64,000 bases of DNA from Psychrobacter immobilis (GTDB lineage: Bacteria > Pseudomonadota > Gammaproteobacteria > Pseudomonadales > Moraxellaceae). The notes beneath the pieces are model-generated. The model saw nothing but the letters and a program-made list of their open reading frames with translations, ran no database searches and was not told the origin of the DNA. Shown here piece by piece: positions 27,340 through 35,251 of the stretch. Position 1 is the first letter of the stretch, and each line of letters begins with the position of its first letter. Location: contig NZ_CAJGZV010000001.1 of the NCBI RefSeq assembly GCF_904846065.1, positions 2,542,001 to 2,606,000 on the forward strand, written 5' to 3'. The translations under genes were made by a program, and so were the position numbers.

Positions 27340-30246
27340 ATGGCACATGACCATATCGCAATACGCGGCGCACGTACTCATAATTTAAAAAACATCGATT
27401 TAGACATCCCACGAGATAAATTCGTGGTAATCACTGGCCTATCTGGCTCTGGTAAATCTTCATTGGCTTTCGATACTCTCTATGCCGAAGGGCAACGTCG
27501 TTATGTCGAAAGTTTATCGGCATACGCGCGTCAGTTCCTCTCGCAAATGGAGAAGCCTGACGTCGATAGTATCGAAGGTCTATCCCCTGCGATTGCTATC
27601 GAGCAAAAATCAACCAACCATAACCCACGCTCGACCGTCGGTACGATTACCGAAATTTATGACTATCTGCGTCTGCTCTATGCACGCATTGGTACGCCAT
27701 ATTGCCCTGAGCATGGTGAGCCAATGGTCGCGCAGTCGGTCACTGAGATGGTCGATCAGGTCATGGCCTTGCCAGATGACACCAAGATTATGATCTTGGC
27801 ACCGGTGATTCGTGAGCGTAAAGGTGAGCATACCGTCTTGCTTGAGCAGCTCATCGGACAAGGTTTTGTCCGTGTGCGCGTCGACGGTGATGTCTATGAC
27901 ACCGATGAGCTACCAACACTGGATAAGAAGAAAAAACATACCATCGAAGTGGTGGTCGATCGCTTTAAAGTCCGTGATGACTTGGGCAACCGTGTCGCTG
28001 AGAGCTTAGAGACGGCATTACGTCTAGGTCAAGGACTGGTCACGCTTCACTTTATGGATGGCAACCCAAAGGAAGGCGGTGACGAAAACCAAGTGATGTC
28101 AGCCAAGCATTCATGCCCTGTCTGTGATCGTGCAGTGCCTGAGCTTGAGCCACGTATGTTCAGTTTTAACAATCCATACGGCGCATGCCCAAGCTGTGAT
28201 GGCCTCGGCAAACGTCAATATTTCGCCGCTGAAAAACTGATTACTCATCATGAGAAGTCGCTTAATCAAGGTGCAATCAATGGTTGGGACAAGCGTCATG
28301 CGTACTATTTTGGTTTGCTTAGCACGGTCTGTAAGCATTTTAAAATCGATATGGATGCACCATGGCAGGATCTGTCAAAAGAGCAGCAAGACCTAATCAT
28401 GCATGGCTCTGGTAAAGAAAAGCTGACCTTTAACTTTACCGATGAGCGCGGTCGCAAGACGAATAAGACTGTACCGTTTGAAGGTGTGCTTCCCTACCTA
28501 GAGCGCCGTTATGCTAAAACGCAAAGTAACTTGGTGCGTGATGAGTTAGCCAAATATCTAGCAGATACCACTTGTAACGTTTGTGATGGTGCGCGTTTGA
28601 ATGAAATCTCACGTAACGTCCGTGTTGATGACCAAACTATCGCTCAAATCGTTAAGCTGTCTATCGGAGACGCTGCTGACTATTATAAAACGCTAAAGAT
28701 TGGTGGTCATAAAGGTGAAGTAGCCGAAAAAATCTTTAAAGAGATTAATGAGCGTTTAAACTTTCTTGTGAGCGTCGGGCTTGATTATTTGACCCTTGCT
28801 CGCTCTGCCGAAACACTATCGGGCGGTGAAGCGCAGCGTATTCGTCTGGCCAGCCAAATCGGTGCTGGTCTGATGGGCGTCATGTATGTACTTGATGAGC
28901 CATCCATCGGTCTGCATCAGCGTGATAATGATCGCCTGCTAAAAACCCTAACGCGCTTACGTGATTTGGGTAATACCGTACTGGTCGTTGAACATGATGA
29001 AGATGCGATTCGCCAAGCAGATCACGTGATTGATATCGGTATCGGTGCAGGCGTACACGGCGGTCACGTGATCGCCCAAGGTACAGTCGATGACATCATG
29101 GCAAACAAAGAATCGCTGACTGGACAATATATGTCTGGTAAGAAAAAAATTGAGATTCCAACTGTCCGTCATAAAGCCAAAACTATCGATGTCGAAGTCA
29201 AAGGTAAGGCTAAAGCCAAGAAAGTACCGATGACCATCGAGCTGAAAGGCGCATCAGGTAATAACCTGCACGATGTGGATTTGACCATTCCTGTTGGTAT
29301 CATGACTTGTGTGACGGGTGTCTCAGGTTCGGGTAAATCAACGTTGATTAACCGTACGCTTATGCCATTGGCAGCGACTCAGTTAAACAATGCCTCAACG
29401 CTGATTGCCGATAAATTTGAAAGCATTAGCGGTCTTGAGCATTTAGACAAAATGGTCGATATCGATCAAAGCCCGATTGGTCGTACGCCGCGCTCAAACC
29501 CAGCAACTTATACTGGTGTGTTTACCCCTGTGCGTGAGATGTTTGCCCAGACCCAAGAAGCGCGTGCCCGCGGTTATAAGCCTGGTCGCTTTAGCTTCAA
29601 CGTGAAAGGCGGACGCTGTGAGATGTGCCAAGGTGATGGTCTCATTAAGGTTGAGATGCATTTCTTACCAGATATGTATGTGCCATGTGATACTTGTGAA
29701 GGCAAGCGCTACAACCGCGAGACGCTAGAGATTCACTATAAAGGCAAAACCATCGCTGACGTGCTTGATATGACTGTTGAAGATGCCGTTGAGTTCTTCT
29801 CAGCGATACCAGCCATCTATCGTCGTCTGCAAGCACTGATGGATGTCGGTCTGAGCTATATTCGCTTGGGTCAGTCTGCGCCAACACTATCAGGTGGTGA
29901 GGCGCAACGTGTCAAACTGGCGCGTGAACTTGCCAAGCGTGATACGGGACAGACGCTGTATATCTTGGATGAGCCAACCACTGGTTTGCATTTCCATGAT
30001 ATCGATAAGCTGCTCAATATCCTGCATGCCCTACGCGATAAAGGTAATACCATCGTGGTCATCGAGCACAATCTTGACGTAATCAAGACGGCCGACTGGG
30101 TAATTGATCTAGGCCCTGAAGGCGGTAAAGGTGGCGGTATGATCATCGCTGAAGGAACACCTGAGGAAGTGGCAGAAGTCAAAGCATCCTACACGGGTAT
30201 ATTCTTAAAGCCGATGCTTGAACAAGGTATGAAAGAAGTCAGCTAA
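27340..30246 (+). CDS. uvrA: UvrABC excinuclease subunit A
   Basis: 968 residues, slightly above the E. coli 940. Two ABC ATPase modules are present: Walker [11 protein letters not shown] (N-terminal) and [10 protein letters not shown] (C-terminal), and signature [12 protein letters not shown] and [12 protein letters not shown]. Zinc-binding cysteines are visible in [11 protein letters not shown] with CPSCDGLG, and in CEMCQGDG with [10 protein letters not shown]. UvrA recognises DNA damage and loads UvrB. Start ATG 27340 opens the standard N-terminus ([18 protein letters not shown]). A hairpin terminator follows the stop. Confidence 0.99.
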   Translation: MAHDHIAIRGARTHNLKNIDLDIPRDKFVVITGLSGSGKSSLAFDTLYAEGQRRYVESLSAYARQFLSQMEKPDVDSIEGLSPAIAIEQKSTNHNPRSTVGTITEIYDYLRLLYARIGTPYCPEHGEPMVAQSVTEMVDQVMALPDDTKIMILAPVIRERKGEHTVLLEQLIGQGFVRVRVDGDVYDTDELPTLDKKKKHTIEVVVDRFKVRDDLGNRVAESLETALRLGQGLVTLHFMDGNPKEGGDENQVMSAKHSCPVCDRAVPELEPRMFSFNNPYGACPSCDGLGKRQYFAAEKLITHHEKSLNQGAINGWDKRHAYYFGLLSTVCKHFKIDMDAPWQDLSKEQQDLIMHGSGKEKLTFNFTDERGRKTNKTVPFEGVLPYLERRYAKTQSNLVRDELAKYLADTTCNVCDGARLNEISRNVRVDDQTIAQIVKLSIGDAADYYKTLKIGGHKGEVAEKIFKEINERLNFLVSVGLDYLTLARSAETLSGGEAQRIRLASQIGAGLMGVMYVLDEPSIGLHQRDNDRLLKTLTRLRDLGNTVLVVEHDEDAIRQADHVIDIGIGAGVHGGHVIAQGTVDDIMANKESLTGQYMSGKKKIEIPTVRHKAKTIDVEVKGKAKAKKVPMTIELKGASGNNLHDVDLTIPVGIMTCVTGVSGSGKSTLINRTLMPLAATQLNNASTLIADKFESISGLEHLDKMVDIDQSPIGRTPRSNPATYTGVFTPVREMFAQTQEARARGYKPGRFSFNVKGGRCEMCQGDGLIKVEMHFLPDMYVPCDTCEGKRYNRETLEIHYKGKTIADVLDMTVEDAVEFFSAIPAIYRRLQALMDVGLSYIRLGQSAPTLSGGEAQRVKLARELAKRDTGQTLYILDEPTTGLHFHDIDKLLNILHALRDKGNTIVVIEHNLDVIKTADWVIDLGPEGGKGGGMIIAEGTPEEVAEVKASYTGIFLKPMLEQGMKEVS

Positions 30247-30262
30247 TACCATTAGTAATGAT

Positions 30263-30298
30263 TGATAAAAGGCTACTCTTTATAGAGTGGCCTTTTTT
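30263..30298 (+). terminator. Terminator of uvrA (copy 1 of a repeated terminator sequence)
   Basis: GGCTACTCT at 30271-30279 pairs with the AGAGTGGCC arm at 30284-30292 (one G-U pair) and is followed by TTTTTT. The block TGATAAAAGGCTACTCTTTA recurs at 30851 and 31709. Confidence 0.85.
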
Positions 30299-30558
30299 AT
30301 TAGTTGGAATAAGGCAAAGCGAGAACTATAAGCTATGAATGAAAATTGATATATAAACTGAGACTTAGATTACTTCGCTACGTTACCTTTCTTAATATCT
30401 ATTAAAGATACTTAAAAGTTAAATGTATTAATATTTAACTAGTTAGATATGATACGTATACGCATACGATATAGAAACAACTGGTTAATAACGGTATAGC
30501 ACGTACGAATTGACGCTACCCACTCTCGTACGACCCCTGAAACTCTTAAGGACTTCTT
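30299..30558. other. AT-rich spacer upstream of the small lipoprotein gene
   Basis: It contains a short palindromic cluster GATACGTATACGCATACGAT near 30450-30470, a possible operator. Nothing else is recognised. Confidence 0.35.
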
Positions 30559-30825
30559 ATGAAAAAATTACTATTTATTGTCTTAGCATCTACTGTTGGC
30601 GTTAGCGCCTGTGCGTCAAGCGGCACATCAAATGGCACAAGCGATCGCAATCATCAAAGACCTGCGATGTCCGCTGATATGAAACAAGCCATGGATGATT
30701 GTGCTCAACGAGTTGGCGTAAAAATGAATAAAGAGAGTCGTCCAAGTAAAAGCGATATGAAGAAAATAGATTCATGCATGAGTGCAAAAGGGTTTGAGAA
30801 GCCTGCAGGCCAAGGTCGTCACTAA
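30559..30825 (+). CDS. Small lipoprotein, unknown function
   Basis: 88 residues. Signal sequence MKKLLFIVLASTVGVSAC, lipobox VSAC with Cys18. The mature part holds two cysteines (DDCAQRVG and DSCMSAKGFEKP) spaced 27 residues apart, which suits a disulfide and recalls small two-cysteine periplasmic proteins such as PsiF-like ones; this is not a firm family match. The ATG has AAGGA upstream (TTAAGGACTTCTT). Its own terminator follows at 30851. Confidence 0.78.
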   Translation: MKKLLFIVLASTVGVSACASSGTSNGTSDRNHQRPAMSADMKQAMDDCAQRVGVKMNKESRPSKSDMKKIDSCMSAKGFEKPAGQGRH

Positions 30826-30850
30826 TAACTGGTATTTGTTAGATGATCAT

Positions 30851-30886
30851 TGATAAAAGGCTACTCTTTAGGGAGTGGCCTTTTTT
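30851..30886 (+). terminator. Terminator of the small lipoprotein gene (copy 2)
   Basis: GGCTACTC pairs with GAGTGGCC and is followed by TTTTTT. The first 25 bases are identical to those at 31709. Confidence 0.85.
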
Positions 30887-30949
30887 GGTGTATAGAATCC
30901 AAAGTTGCTGTTGCGGGCCGCCCCTTGTATTAAATGCCATCTAGCAAAT

Positions 30950-31579
30950 TTAACCCTTCGCTATCAACCATGTGCCAGCCAATCCCATAAATGAAGACCC
31001 TACTCGGTTAAATTTCTGACGCGCTTTAGGGTTTTTTAGACGTTTTTGCGCGTAACTCGCCATAAAGGCATACATCATCATGGCAACAATGGCGCAGCCA
31101 AAAATCACCAGACATAGAATCGTAATGTCTACCCTTGTCAGACTGGTTACTGGAAAAAAGCTAGGTAACAAGCTGATATAGAATAAAATAACTTTTGGAT
31201 TGCTAATGGACACCAAAAAGCCTGACATCAGACTTTTCAAACCCTCGCTTTTACTCTTTAACGCTATATCTCCAGTGATAATTTCACTCGGCTCCGTCGT
31301 CCACATCTTGTATGCCAAGTAAAATAAATAACCTGCACCCACAAACTTAACGACAGTAAACAGTGTATTGAAATTACTTGCTAACGCGCTCAGTCCATAA
31401 GCGGAAAACACCATATAAATAGTGTCGCCTGCGGCAAGTCCAATAATTAAAGGCAGCGCCGCCCAAGAACCTTGCGTCATGGCTTTGGCAATCGTGGCAA
31501 ACACACCAGGACCCGGCGTCATGATAAATATGAATACAGCAATGATGAAAGTAAATAGCTGGATGGTGGTGATGGTCAT
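30950..31579 (-). CDS. LysE/RhtB-family amino-acid exporter
   Basis: 209 residues with about six hydrophobic segments. The N-terminal signature MTPGPGVFATIAKAMTQG (about 20-37) and the central GFLVSISNPKVILFYISLLPSFF are typical of the LysE/RhtB superfamily. Such proteins export amino acids or homoserine lactones; the substrate is not deducible. The gene is convergent with the small lipoprotein gene and bracketed by two copies of the repeated terminator block, outside its own coding region. Confidence 0.9.
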   Translation of the reverse strand: MTITTIQLFTFIIAVFIFIMTPGPGVFATIAKAMTQGSWAALPLIIGLAAGDTIYMVFSAYGLSALASNFNTLFTVVKFVGAGYLFYLAYKMWTTEPSEIITGDIALKSKSEGLKSLMSGFLVSISNPKVILFYISLLPSFFPVTSLTRVDITILCLVIFGCAIVAMMMYAFMASYAQKRLKNPKARQKFNRVGSSFMGLAGTWLIAKG

Positions 31580-31708
31580 GACAGTCCTTTATGTACTTAT
31601 TGATCCTTAAGTATAATTGATTGAATAAACATATTTCTATGTTTAGTATGATTATTTTAGAAAATTTATAGGCTCAAAGACGTAAGCTAATAGAAATTGT
31701 TGAAGGAG

Positions 31709-31744
31709 TGATAAAAGGCTACTCTTTAGGGAGCGGGCTTTTTT
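31709..31744 (+). repeat. Orphan copy 3 of the terminator block
   Basis: The first 25 bases are identical to the block at 30851. The second stem arm is GAGCGGGC instead of GAGTGGCC, so the hairpin is damaged. No + strand gene precedes it, so it is a displaced duplicate rather than a working terminator. Confidence 0.75.
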
Positions 31745-31812
31745 GTTGTCTAAAAACTGTTTACTGTAGAGAGGCTACTTTTAGTTCAAATTTTTTTTGT
31801 AAAGTGAATTTT

Positions 31813-31840
31813 TTGAAGTAAACTAAAGTTAAATTATAGT
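31813..31840 (+). promoter_or_regulatory. Possible sigma-70 promoter of the SieB-like gene
   Basis: TTGAAG at 31813-31818 and TATAGT at 31835-31840 with a 16-base spacer lie 21 bases before the ATG. Seen by eye in AT-rich DNA, so chance occurrence is possible. Confidence 0.35.
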
Positions 31841-32044
31841 AAAAACCTCAAAAGATAATTCATGGATTGGCTAACAGAAATAATAAAACAGCTACAGACT
31901 TCACGTGCGTTCGTTACAGCAGTGTTCATAGTATGCTTATCAATACTACTAGGAAATGCCTTTGCACCTTCCTTCATTCCTGAGGTTCCATATAACTGGA
32001 AACTCCCATTAATTGGAGGATTAATATTCTCTGGAACCTTATTA

Positions 32045-32077
32045 TAGTCAGCTTAATATAAAATCGATACAGCCCAT
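32045..32077 (+). repeat. Left inverted repeat of the IS630-family element
   Basis: Begins TAGTCAGCTTAATATAAAAT. It pairs with the right end, 24 of 33 positions identical, best in ATAAAA(T/C)CGATACA. The TGA stop of the transposase frame (32048-32050) lies inside it. Confidence 0.85.
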
Positions 32078-32587
32078 ATCATGAAACAGTTTAGGTAGAT
32101 TATTCTCCATCCATCCTTGGCGTAGAAATTTAGCCTGTGCCCACTTTTTCTCGATAGGGTTCAGATCAGGGCTGTAGGGTGGTAAAAATAAAAGGCGATG
32201 GCCGTGTCTATTAAGCAGCTTTTGTACTCGTTTATGAAAGCTTGCGTTATCCATTACGATTACGCACTTGGTTTTTAGGCTCGGTATTAGCGTGTACTTG
32301 CACCAGTTATAGAATACATCTCCATTGATGTTTTTTTCGAAGTAATCAAGTGCAAATAGTACTCTTTCGTACAGGGCACCAATGACGTTGGTACGTTTTT
32401 TACCTTGCCAGTTGTAGCGATCGATACAAGGCTTACCTATCGGAGCATAGCCATAAGGCCTGATGGTCTCATGCTCAAAGCCACTTTCATCCATATAAAC
32501 AATGGGATAGCCTTGAATTATATAATCACTCAAGTGATTGAGATACTTAGCTCTTTTTTCCAGACAGGCTTTTGGATGCTCTAGTGT
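32048..32587 (-). CDS. IS630-family transposase, DDE part (ORFB)
   Basis: The frame is open from just after the A8 run. 161 residues follow if counted from a TTG at 32533, about 180 from the frame junction. Counting from the TTG, the catalytic triad is Asp15 (YMDESGF), Asp95 (VIVMDNASFH) and Glu128 (NPIEKKW), the spacing expected for IS630 enzymes. Upstream of the TTG the frame encodes TLEHPKACLEKRAKYLNHL, which continues the HTH part naturally, so the protein is normally a fusion with ORFA. There is no convincing ribosome site for separate translation. Confidence 0.88.
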   Translation of the reverse strand, partial: TLEHPKACLEKRAKYLNHLSDYIIQGYPIVYMDESGFEHETIRPYGYAPIGKPCIDRYNWQGKKRTNVIGALYERVLFALDYFEKNINGDVFYNWCKYTLIPSLKTKCVIVMDNASFHKRVQKLLNRHGHRLLFLPPYSPDLNPIEKKWAQAKFLRQGWMENNLPKLFHDMGCIDFILS

Positions 32588-32885
32588 CTTTTTTTTGGCT
32601 GATGTTTAATCGTTTTAAAGCATGATGAATGCCGGTTTTACTACAGCCCAGACGATTTGCGCGCTCATATTGATAGTCATCAGGATACGCTTTGACATCC
32701 TGAAGCAAAGCGTCATCAGGTATTTTAGTCGGGGCTTTATCTCGCCCTTTCTTAGGCTCTAAGTTCTGTCTCCAGCTATGTATAGTACTGGTGCTAAGCG
32801 TGTAAAAAGCAGCAGCTTCTCTAACAGTCAGACCATTATCGATGCTAGAAAGAACCTGTTTACGATAGTCGATTGAATAAGTCAT
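32547..32885 (-). CDS. IS630-family transposase, helix-turn-helix part (ORFA)
   Basis: 112 residues. The N-terminal HTH (YRKQVLSSIDNGLTVREAAAFY then STSTIHSWRQN) and the second HTH-like part (YERANRLGCSKTGIHHALKRL) bind the element ends. The last 20 residues (after SQKK) are read out of phase with ORFB. With seven instead of eight A at 32589-32596 the two frames fuse exactly at SQKK-TLEHPK. The transposase may depend on slippage at A8, or this copy may carry an inactivating +1 indel. Confidence 0.88.
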   Translation of the reverse strand: MTYSIDYRKQVLSSIDNGLTVREAAAFYTLSTSTIHSWRQNLEPKKGRDKAPTKIPDDALLQDVKAYPDDYQYERANRLGCSKTGIHHALKRLNISQKKDTRASKSLSGKKS

Positions 32886-32913
32886 GGTTTATCTAAATAG
32901 TTGATTAGTTTTT

Positions 32914-32946
32914 ATGTGTTGTATCGGTTTTATCTGAACTCTACTA
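32914..32946 (-). repeat. Right inverted repeat of the IS630-family element
   Basis: On the minus strand begins TAGTAGAGTTCAGATAAAAC, matching the left end. The flanking TA is at 32947-32948. Confidence 0.85.
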
Positions 32947-33341
32947 TAGCATTTATAATAATTCCATTTTTTTGGAGCTACTTTTCTAAAGTTTTAAACA
33001 GTAAAAGCCAAGAAATTAGATCTTTAAACTTATCTAGTAATGAACAAGGTTTCTTATACGTCATGGCTTTAATAATAGAAGATAGTCGAGAAGACTTTAT
33101 AAACTTGAGTAGTTTAAATTATGATGCTATGGAAATCTCTAAGCTCGAAACTCAAGAAGTTGTATCAAATTTAGTAAATAAAGGACTTATCGAAACTAAT
33201 CTTTTCGACTCTACTTTAGTGTCTTTTACTATTCCAGGAAGAAGCAAAGCTCTTGAAATTAAGAGTAGTATTACCCAAGCTCGTAGGCTACGCTGACACG
33301 GGAAACATAAAAATTTAACATTTTAGAGTATTGTATAAATT

Positions 33342-34061
33342 ATGAAAAATTCGGCACTTGATAACCTACAAGTATTCAATTCAGCTAATACTGTTATTAT
33401 TCCATACATAAAGAGGTGTGATTTAGAAAGTGGTATTACAGTCACAGCCAGTCCTTTAGAGCAATATACATTAGATTGTTTCAAAGCTGTCAGGAGTATC
33501 ACTGATTGCATGGAACAATTACACTTTTCTATTGAACTTTTATCTGGCTATAGAACTAGCACTTCCCCTGACTCAATGAATCGTCATGATCATATAGTTT
33601 TTGCTATAGAAAACTATTACCTTCGAATAACTTCTGTTTATGATAGGTGCTTAAGGCTTATTAATATTCTCTATAACTTAGGACTACCTGAAAGAGACTG
33701 CAAAAATAGTACTATTGTCAAAAACATACACGTAAAAGGGTCAGATATAGAAACAAGCTTAAAGGCTCTGGATAAGTTTACAAATAGTTTTAGACAATTT
33801 AGAAACTCAGTTGCACACAATGAAACATATAGCGTAGATGACAAATTACAAATTATTGCGTCATACTATTTTCTTGAAGCTAAAGGAGTAACTGACATTA
33901 TCAAATTTAAGCATCTATTTAAAACTGAAACAGATAAATATATAAAGGATAAAAAATCTGAATTTAATGCAGATCTTGTTGAACTTGAAAGCTTAATTAT
34001 TGATTTTTTGAACGCTGTAAATACTAAATATCTAGGTATGAAAAGTAAATTCACATCATGA
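33342..34061 (+). CDS. HEPN-domain protein (Cthe_2314-like), candidate RNase of a defence pair
   Basis: 239 residues, mostly helical, no signal or membrane segment. The helical pair around HDHIVFAIENYYLRITSVYDR (about 82-102) and FRQFRNSVAHNE (about 150-161) is characteristic. R154-N155-S-V-A-H159 is an R-x4-H motif, the RNase active site of HEPN proteins. I place it in the Cthe_2314-like HEPN group by eye. HEPN proteins commonly act as toxins or effectors in anti-phage and toxin-antitoxin systems. It lies 45 bp after the interrupted SieB-like gene, on the same strand, in DNA visibly more AT-rich than the housekeeping genes. No nucleotidyltransferase antitoxin gene is adjacent. The ATG has only a weak ribosome site. 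Confidence 0.75.
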   Translation: MKNSALDNLQVFNSANTVIIPYIKRCDLESGITVTASPLEQYTLDCFKAVRSITDCMEQLHFSIELLSGYRTSTSPDSMNRHDHIVFAIENYYLRITSVYDRCLRLINILYNLGLPERDCKNSTIVKNIHVKGSDIETSLKALDKFTNSFRQFRNSVAHNETYSVDDKLQIIASYYFLEAKGVTDIIKFKHLFKTETDKYIKDKKSEFNADLVELESLIIDFLNAVNTKYLGMKSKFTS

Positions 34062-34161
34062 ATGCCATATTTAAGATTAGCAAAGCAAACTAAGACTAAT
34101 TAGCATTACTCAGAACCGCTGCCGAGCATCCTTCGCCATCAACACTAATTAAGTTCAGCTC

Positions 34162-34190
34162 GTAGGGTGGATTGACGAAGGAAACCCAAC
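34162..34190 (+). repeat. REP-like palindromic unit
   Basis: GTAGGGTGGATTGACGAAGG...CCCAAC, a diverged member of the same family as the units at 34217, 34275 and 34868. Confidence 0.6.
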
Positions 34191-34216
34191 TGTCTCATAT
34201 TCATCAAAACCAACTC

Positions 34217-34246
34217 GTTGGGTCTCATCCTTCGACACCAACCTAC
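34217..34246 (-). repeat. REP-like palindromic unit, inverted
   Basis: Reads GTTGGGTCTCATCCTTCGAC...CCTAC on the + strand, the inverted orientation relative to 34162 and 34275. Confidence 0.6.
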
Positions 34247-34274
34247 AATCTAAACACAGAATTACCTACAATCC

Positions 34275-34304
34275 GTAGGTTGGGTGGAGCTTGCGACACC
34301 CAAC
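34275..34304 (+). repeat. REP unit on the left of the RAYT gene
   Basis: Begins GTAGGTTGGGTGGAGCTTGC and ends GACACCCAAC. It is the inverted complement of 34868-34897 with one mismatch in 30. Confidence 0.85.
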
Positions 34305-34349
34305 AAAATTAAGTAATATCAGTTATTAGTTATAATTTGTAGATATAGC

Positions 34350-34844
34350 ATGCAGTATCGAAGGCACTATCAAAAAGGAGCAACCTACTTTTTCACTATC
34401 AATCTAGCTGATAGGTCTAGCGATTTGCTAGTCAAAGAAATTGCAACACTTAGACGCGCCTTCAAACTCGTTAAACAAAAACACCCCTTCTACATTGATG
34501 CCATTGTTATCTTACCAGACCATTTGCATATGTTATGTACTATGCCAAATAATGATGCAGACTTCTCTAAACGAATAAAACTCATTAAATATTACTTTTC
34601 TTATAACATTGCCAAAACAGAATCTATTTCGAGTAGTAGACTTAAAAAAAGCGAGCGTGGTATTTGGCAACGTCGATTTTGGGAGCATTGCATTCGCGAT
34701 GAATCAGACTATCGAGCACATATTGATTATATTCATATGAACCCTATTAAACATGAGTATGTTAAACAAGTTAAAGACTGGCAATATTCCTCATTTCATC
34801 GATTTGTGAAGGATGGTTTGCTTCCTATTGATTGGGGCTGTTGA
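34350..34844 (+). CDS. REP-associated tyrosine transposase (RAYT, TnpA_REP family)
   Basis: 164 residues. The HUH-like metal motif is His58-Leu-His60 in PDHLHML. The nucleophile is Tyr127 in DYIHMNPIKHEYV. The conserved YRRHYQKGATYFFTINL start and WQRRFWEHCIRDESDY block are typical of RAYTs. Family members cut and join single-stranded DNA at REP palindromes and are usually domesticated single-copy genes. Here inverted REP copies flank the gene (34275 and 34868), the standard RAYT arrangement. Confidence 0.93.
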   Translation: MQYRRHYQKGATYFFTINLADRSSDLLVKEIATLRRAFKLVKQKHPFYIDAIVILPDHLHMLCTMPNNDADFSKRIKLIKYYFSYNIAKTESISSSRLKKSERGIWQRRFWEHCIRDESDYRAHIDYIHMNPIKHEYVKQVKDWQYSSFHRFVKDGLLPIDWGC

Positions 34845-34867
34845 GAATGGCCCTTTCATATTTAGAT

Positions 34868-34897
34868 GTTGGGTGTCGCAAACTCCACCCAACCTAC
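34868..34897 (-). repeat. REP unit on the right of the RAYT gene
   Basis: Begins GTTGGGTGTCGCAAACTCCA and ends CCCAACCTAC on the + strand. It is the inverted copy of 34275-34304. Confidence 0.85.
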
Positions 34898-35184
34898 CAT
34901 TGAATTTATGAAGATTGTTTTGGGACGCGGTTTAGCCCCGATTGTAGCGGTTATCCTGCTCAATTGAACGAGTTGCGAGGACTAGGTTTTGGCTTGGCTA
35001 CGCGCAGCAAGAGACAGAACAAACCGTAGCCCTCGCCTCGTATCAGTGAGTAGATATGAGCGAAAAGCGGGATTGGCTCCAATACTTAGTTGTTAGATCT
35101 CGTACCTCGCCGCTAACCTACTTGACACCCAACACCAAGACGTAAGATGAAATTTAAACCAACCAATTTTCAACATTTATTCGC
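34898..35184. other. Noncoding block of different base composition
   Basis: 34915-35090 is clearly richer in G+C than the surrounding island, with words such as GACGCGGTTTAGCCCCG, CCCTCGCCTCGTATC and AAGCGGGATTGGCTCC. No ORF, no tRNA cloverleaf and no clean hairpin were found. A diverged REP half (CCTACTTGACACCCAAC) sits near 35117-35133. It may be a non-autonomous or degraded element. Confidence 0.45.
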
Positions 35185-35217
35185 AAAAAAAGGTAAGTCG
35201 TTTGACTTACCTTTTTT
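35185..35217. terminator. Bidirectional terminator
   Basis: AGGTAAGTC (35191-35199) and GACTTACCT (35204-35212) with loop GTTT, A-run before and T-run after. It can end the M48 gene (minus) and transcripts from the island (plus). Confidence 0.85.
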
Positions 35218-35251
35218 GATAACATTCACTGATTTGATAGCATTTACTGAG

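Larger units (their letters stand above)
32045..32946 (-). mobile_element. IS630-family insertion sequence (902 bp)
   Basis: Imperfect inverted ends start TAGT at both sides (33 bp, 24 matches) and are flanked by TA at 32043-32044 and 32947-32948, the TA duplication typical of IS630/Tc1-type transposition. Inside are an N-terminal HTH frame and a DDE frame, read on the minus strand and separated by an A8 run that puts them out of phase. The element disrupts the SieB-like gene, which becomes intact on in-silico excision, so the ends are well determined. Confidence 0.92.
31862..33296 (+). pseudogene. SieB-like superinfection-exclusion membrane protein, split by an IS630-family insertion
   Basis: The 5' part (31862-32044) encodes 61 residues beginning MDWLTEIIKQLQTS with one membrane helix (about 17-36) and the start of a second. 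The 3' part (32949-33296) encodes 115 residues beginning AFIIIPFFWSYFSK. Removing 32045-32948 (insertion plus one TA) joins TTA to GCA in frame, giving one protein of 176 residues. Its layout is a short N-terminal amphipathic helix, two transmembrane helices and a cytoplasmic domain with LNLSSNEQGFLYVMAL and VVSNLVNKGLIETN. This matches my knowledge of the superinfection exclusion B family. Known SieB proteins of lambdoid phages abort infection by other phages. The present allele is interrupted in the second helix and should be inactive. The HEPN gene begins 45 bp downstream. Confidence 0.8.

Noticed and set aside
32901..33296. 131-residue + strand ORF as an independent gene
   Set aside because: Its first 16 residues are encoded by the insertion-sequence end; the remaining part is the C-terminal half of the split SieB-like gene.
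33342..34061. Idea that the HEPN gene is half of a HEPN-MNT toxin-antitoxin pair
   Set aside because: No minimal nucleotidyltransferase gene (GSxxxG...DxD type) is found on either side; neighbours are the SieB-like gene and the RAYT.
34915..35133. Integron-type attC site in the GC-rich block
   Set aside because: One GTTRRRY-like word is present but no matching RYYYAAC partner with the right symmetry.
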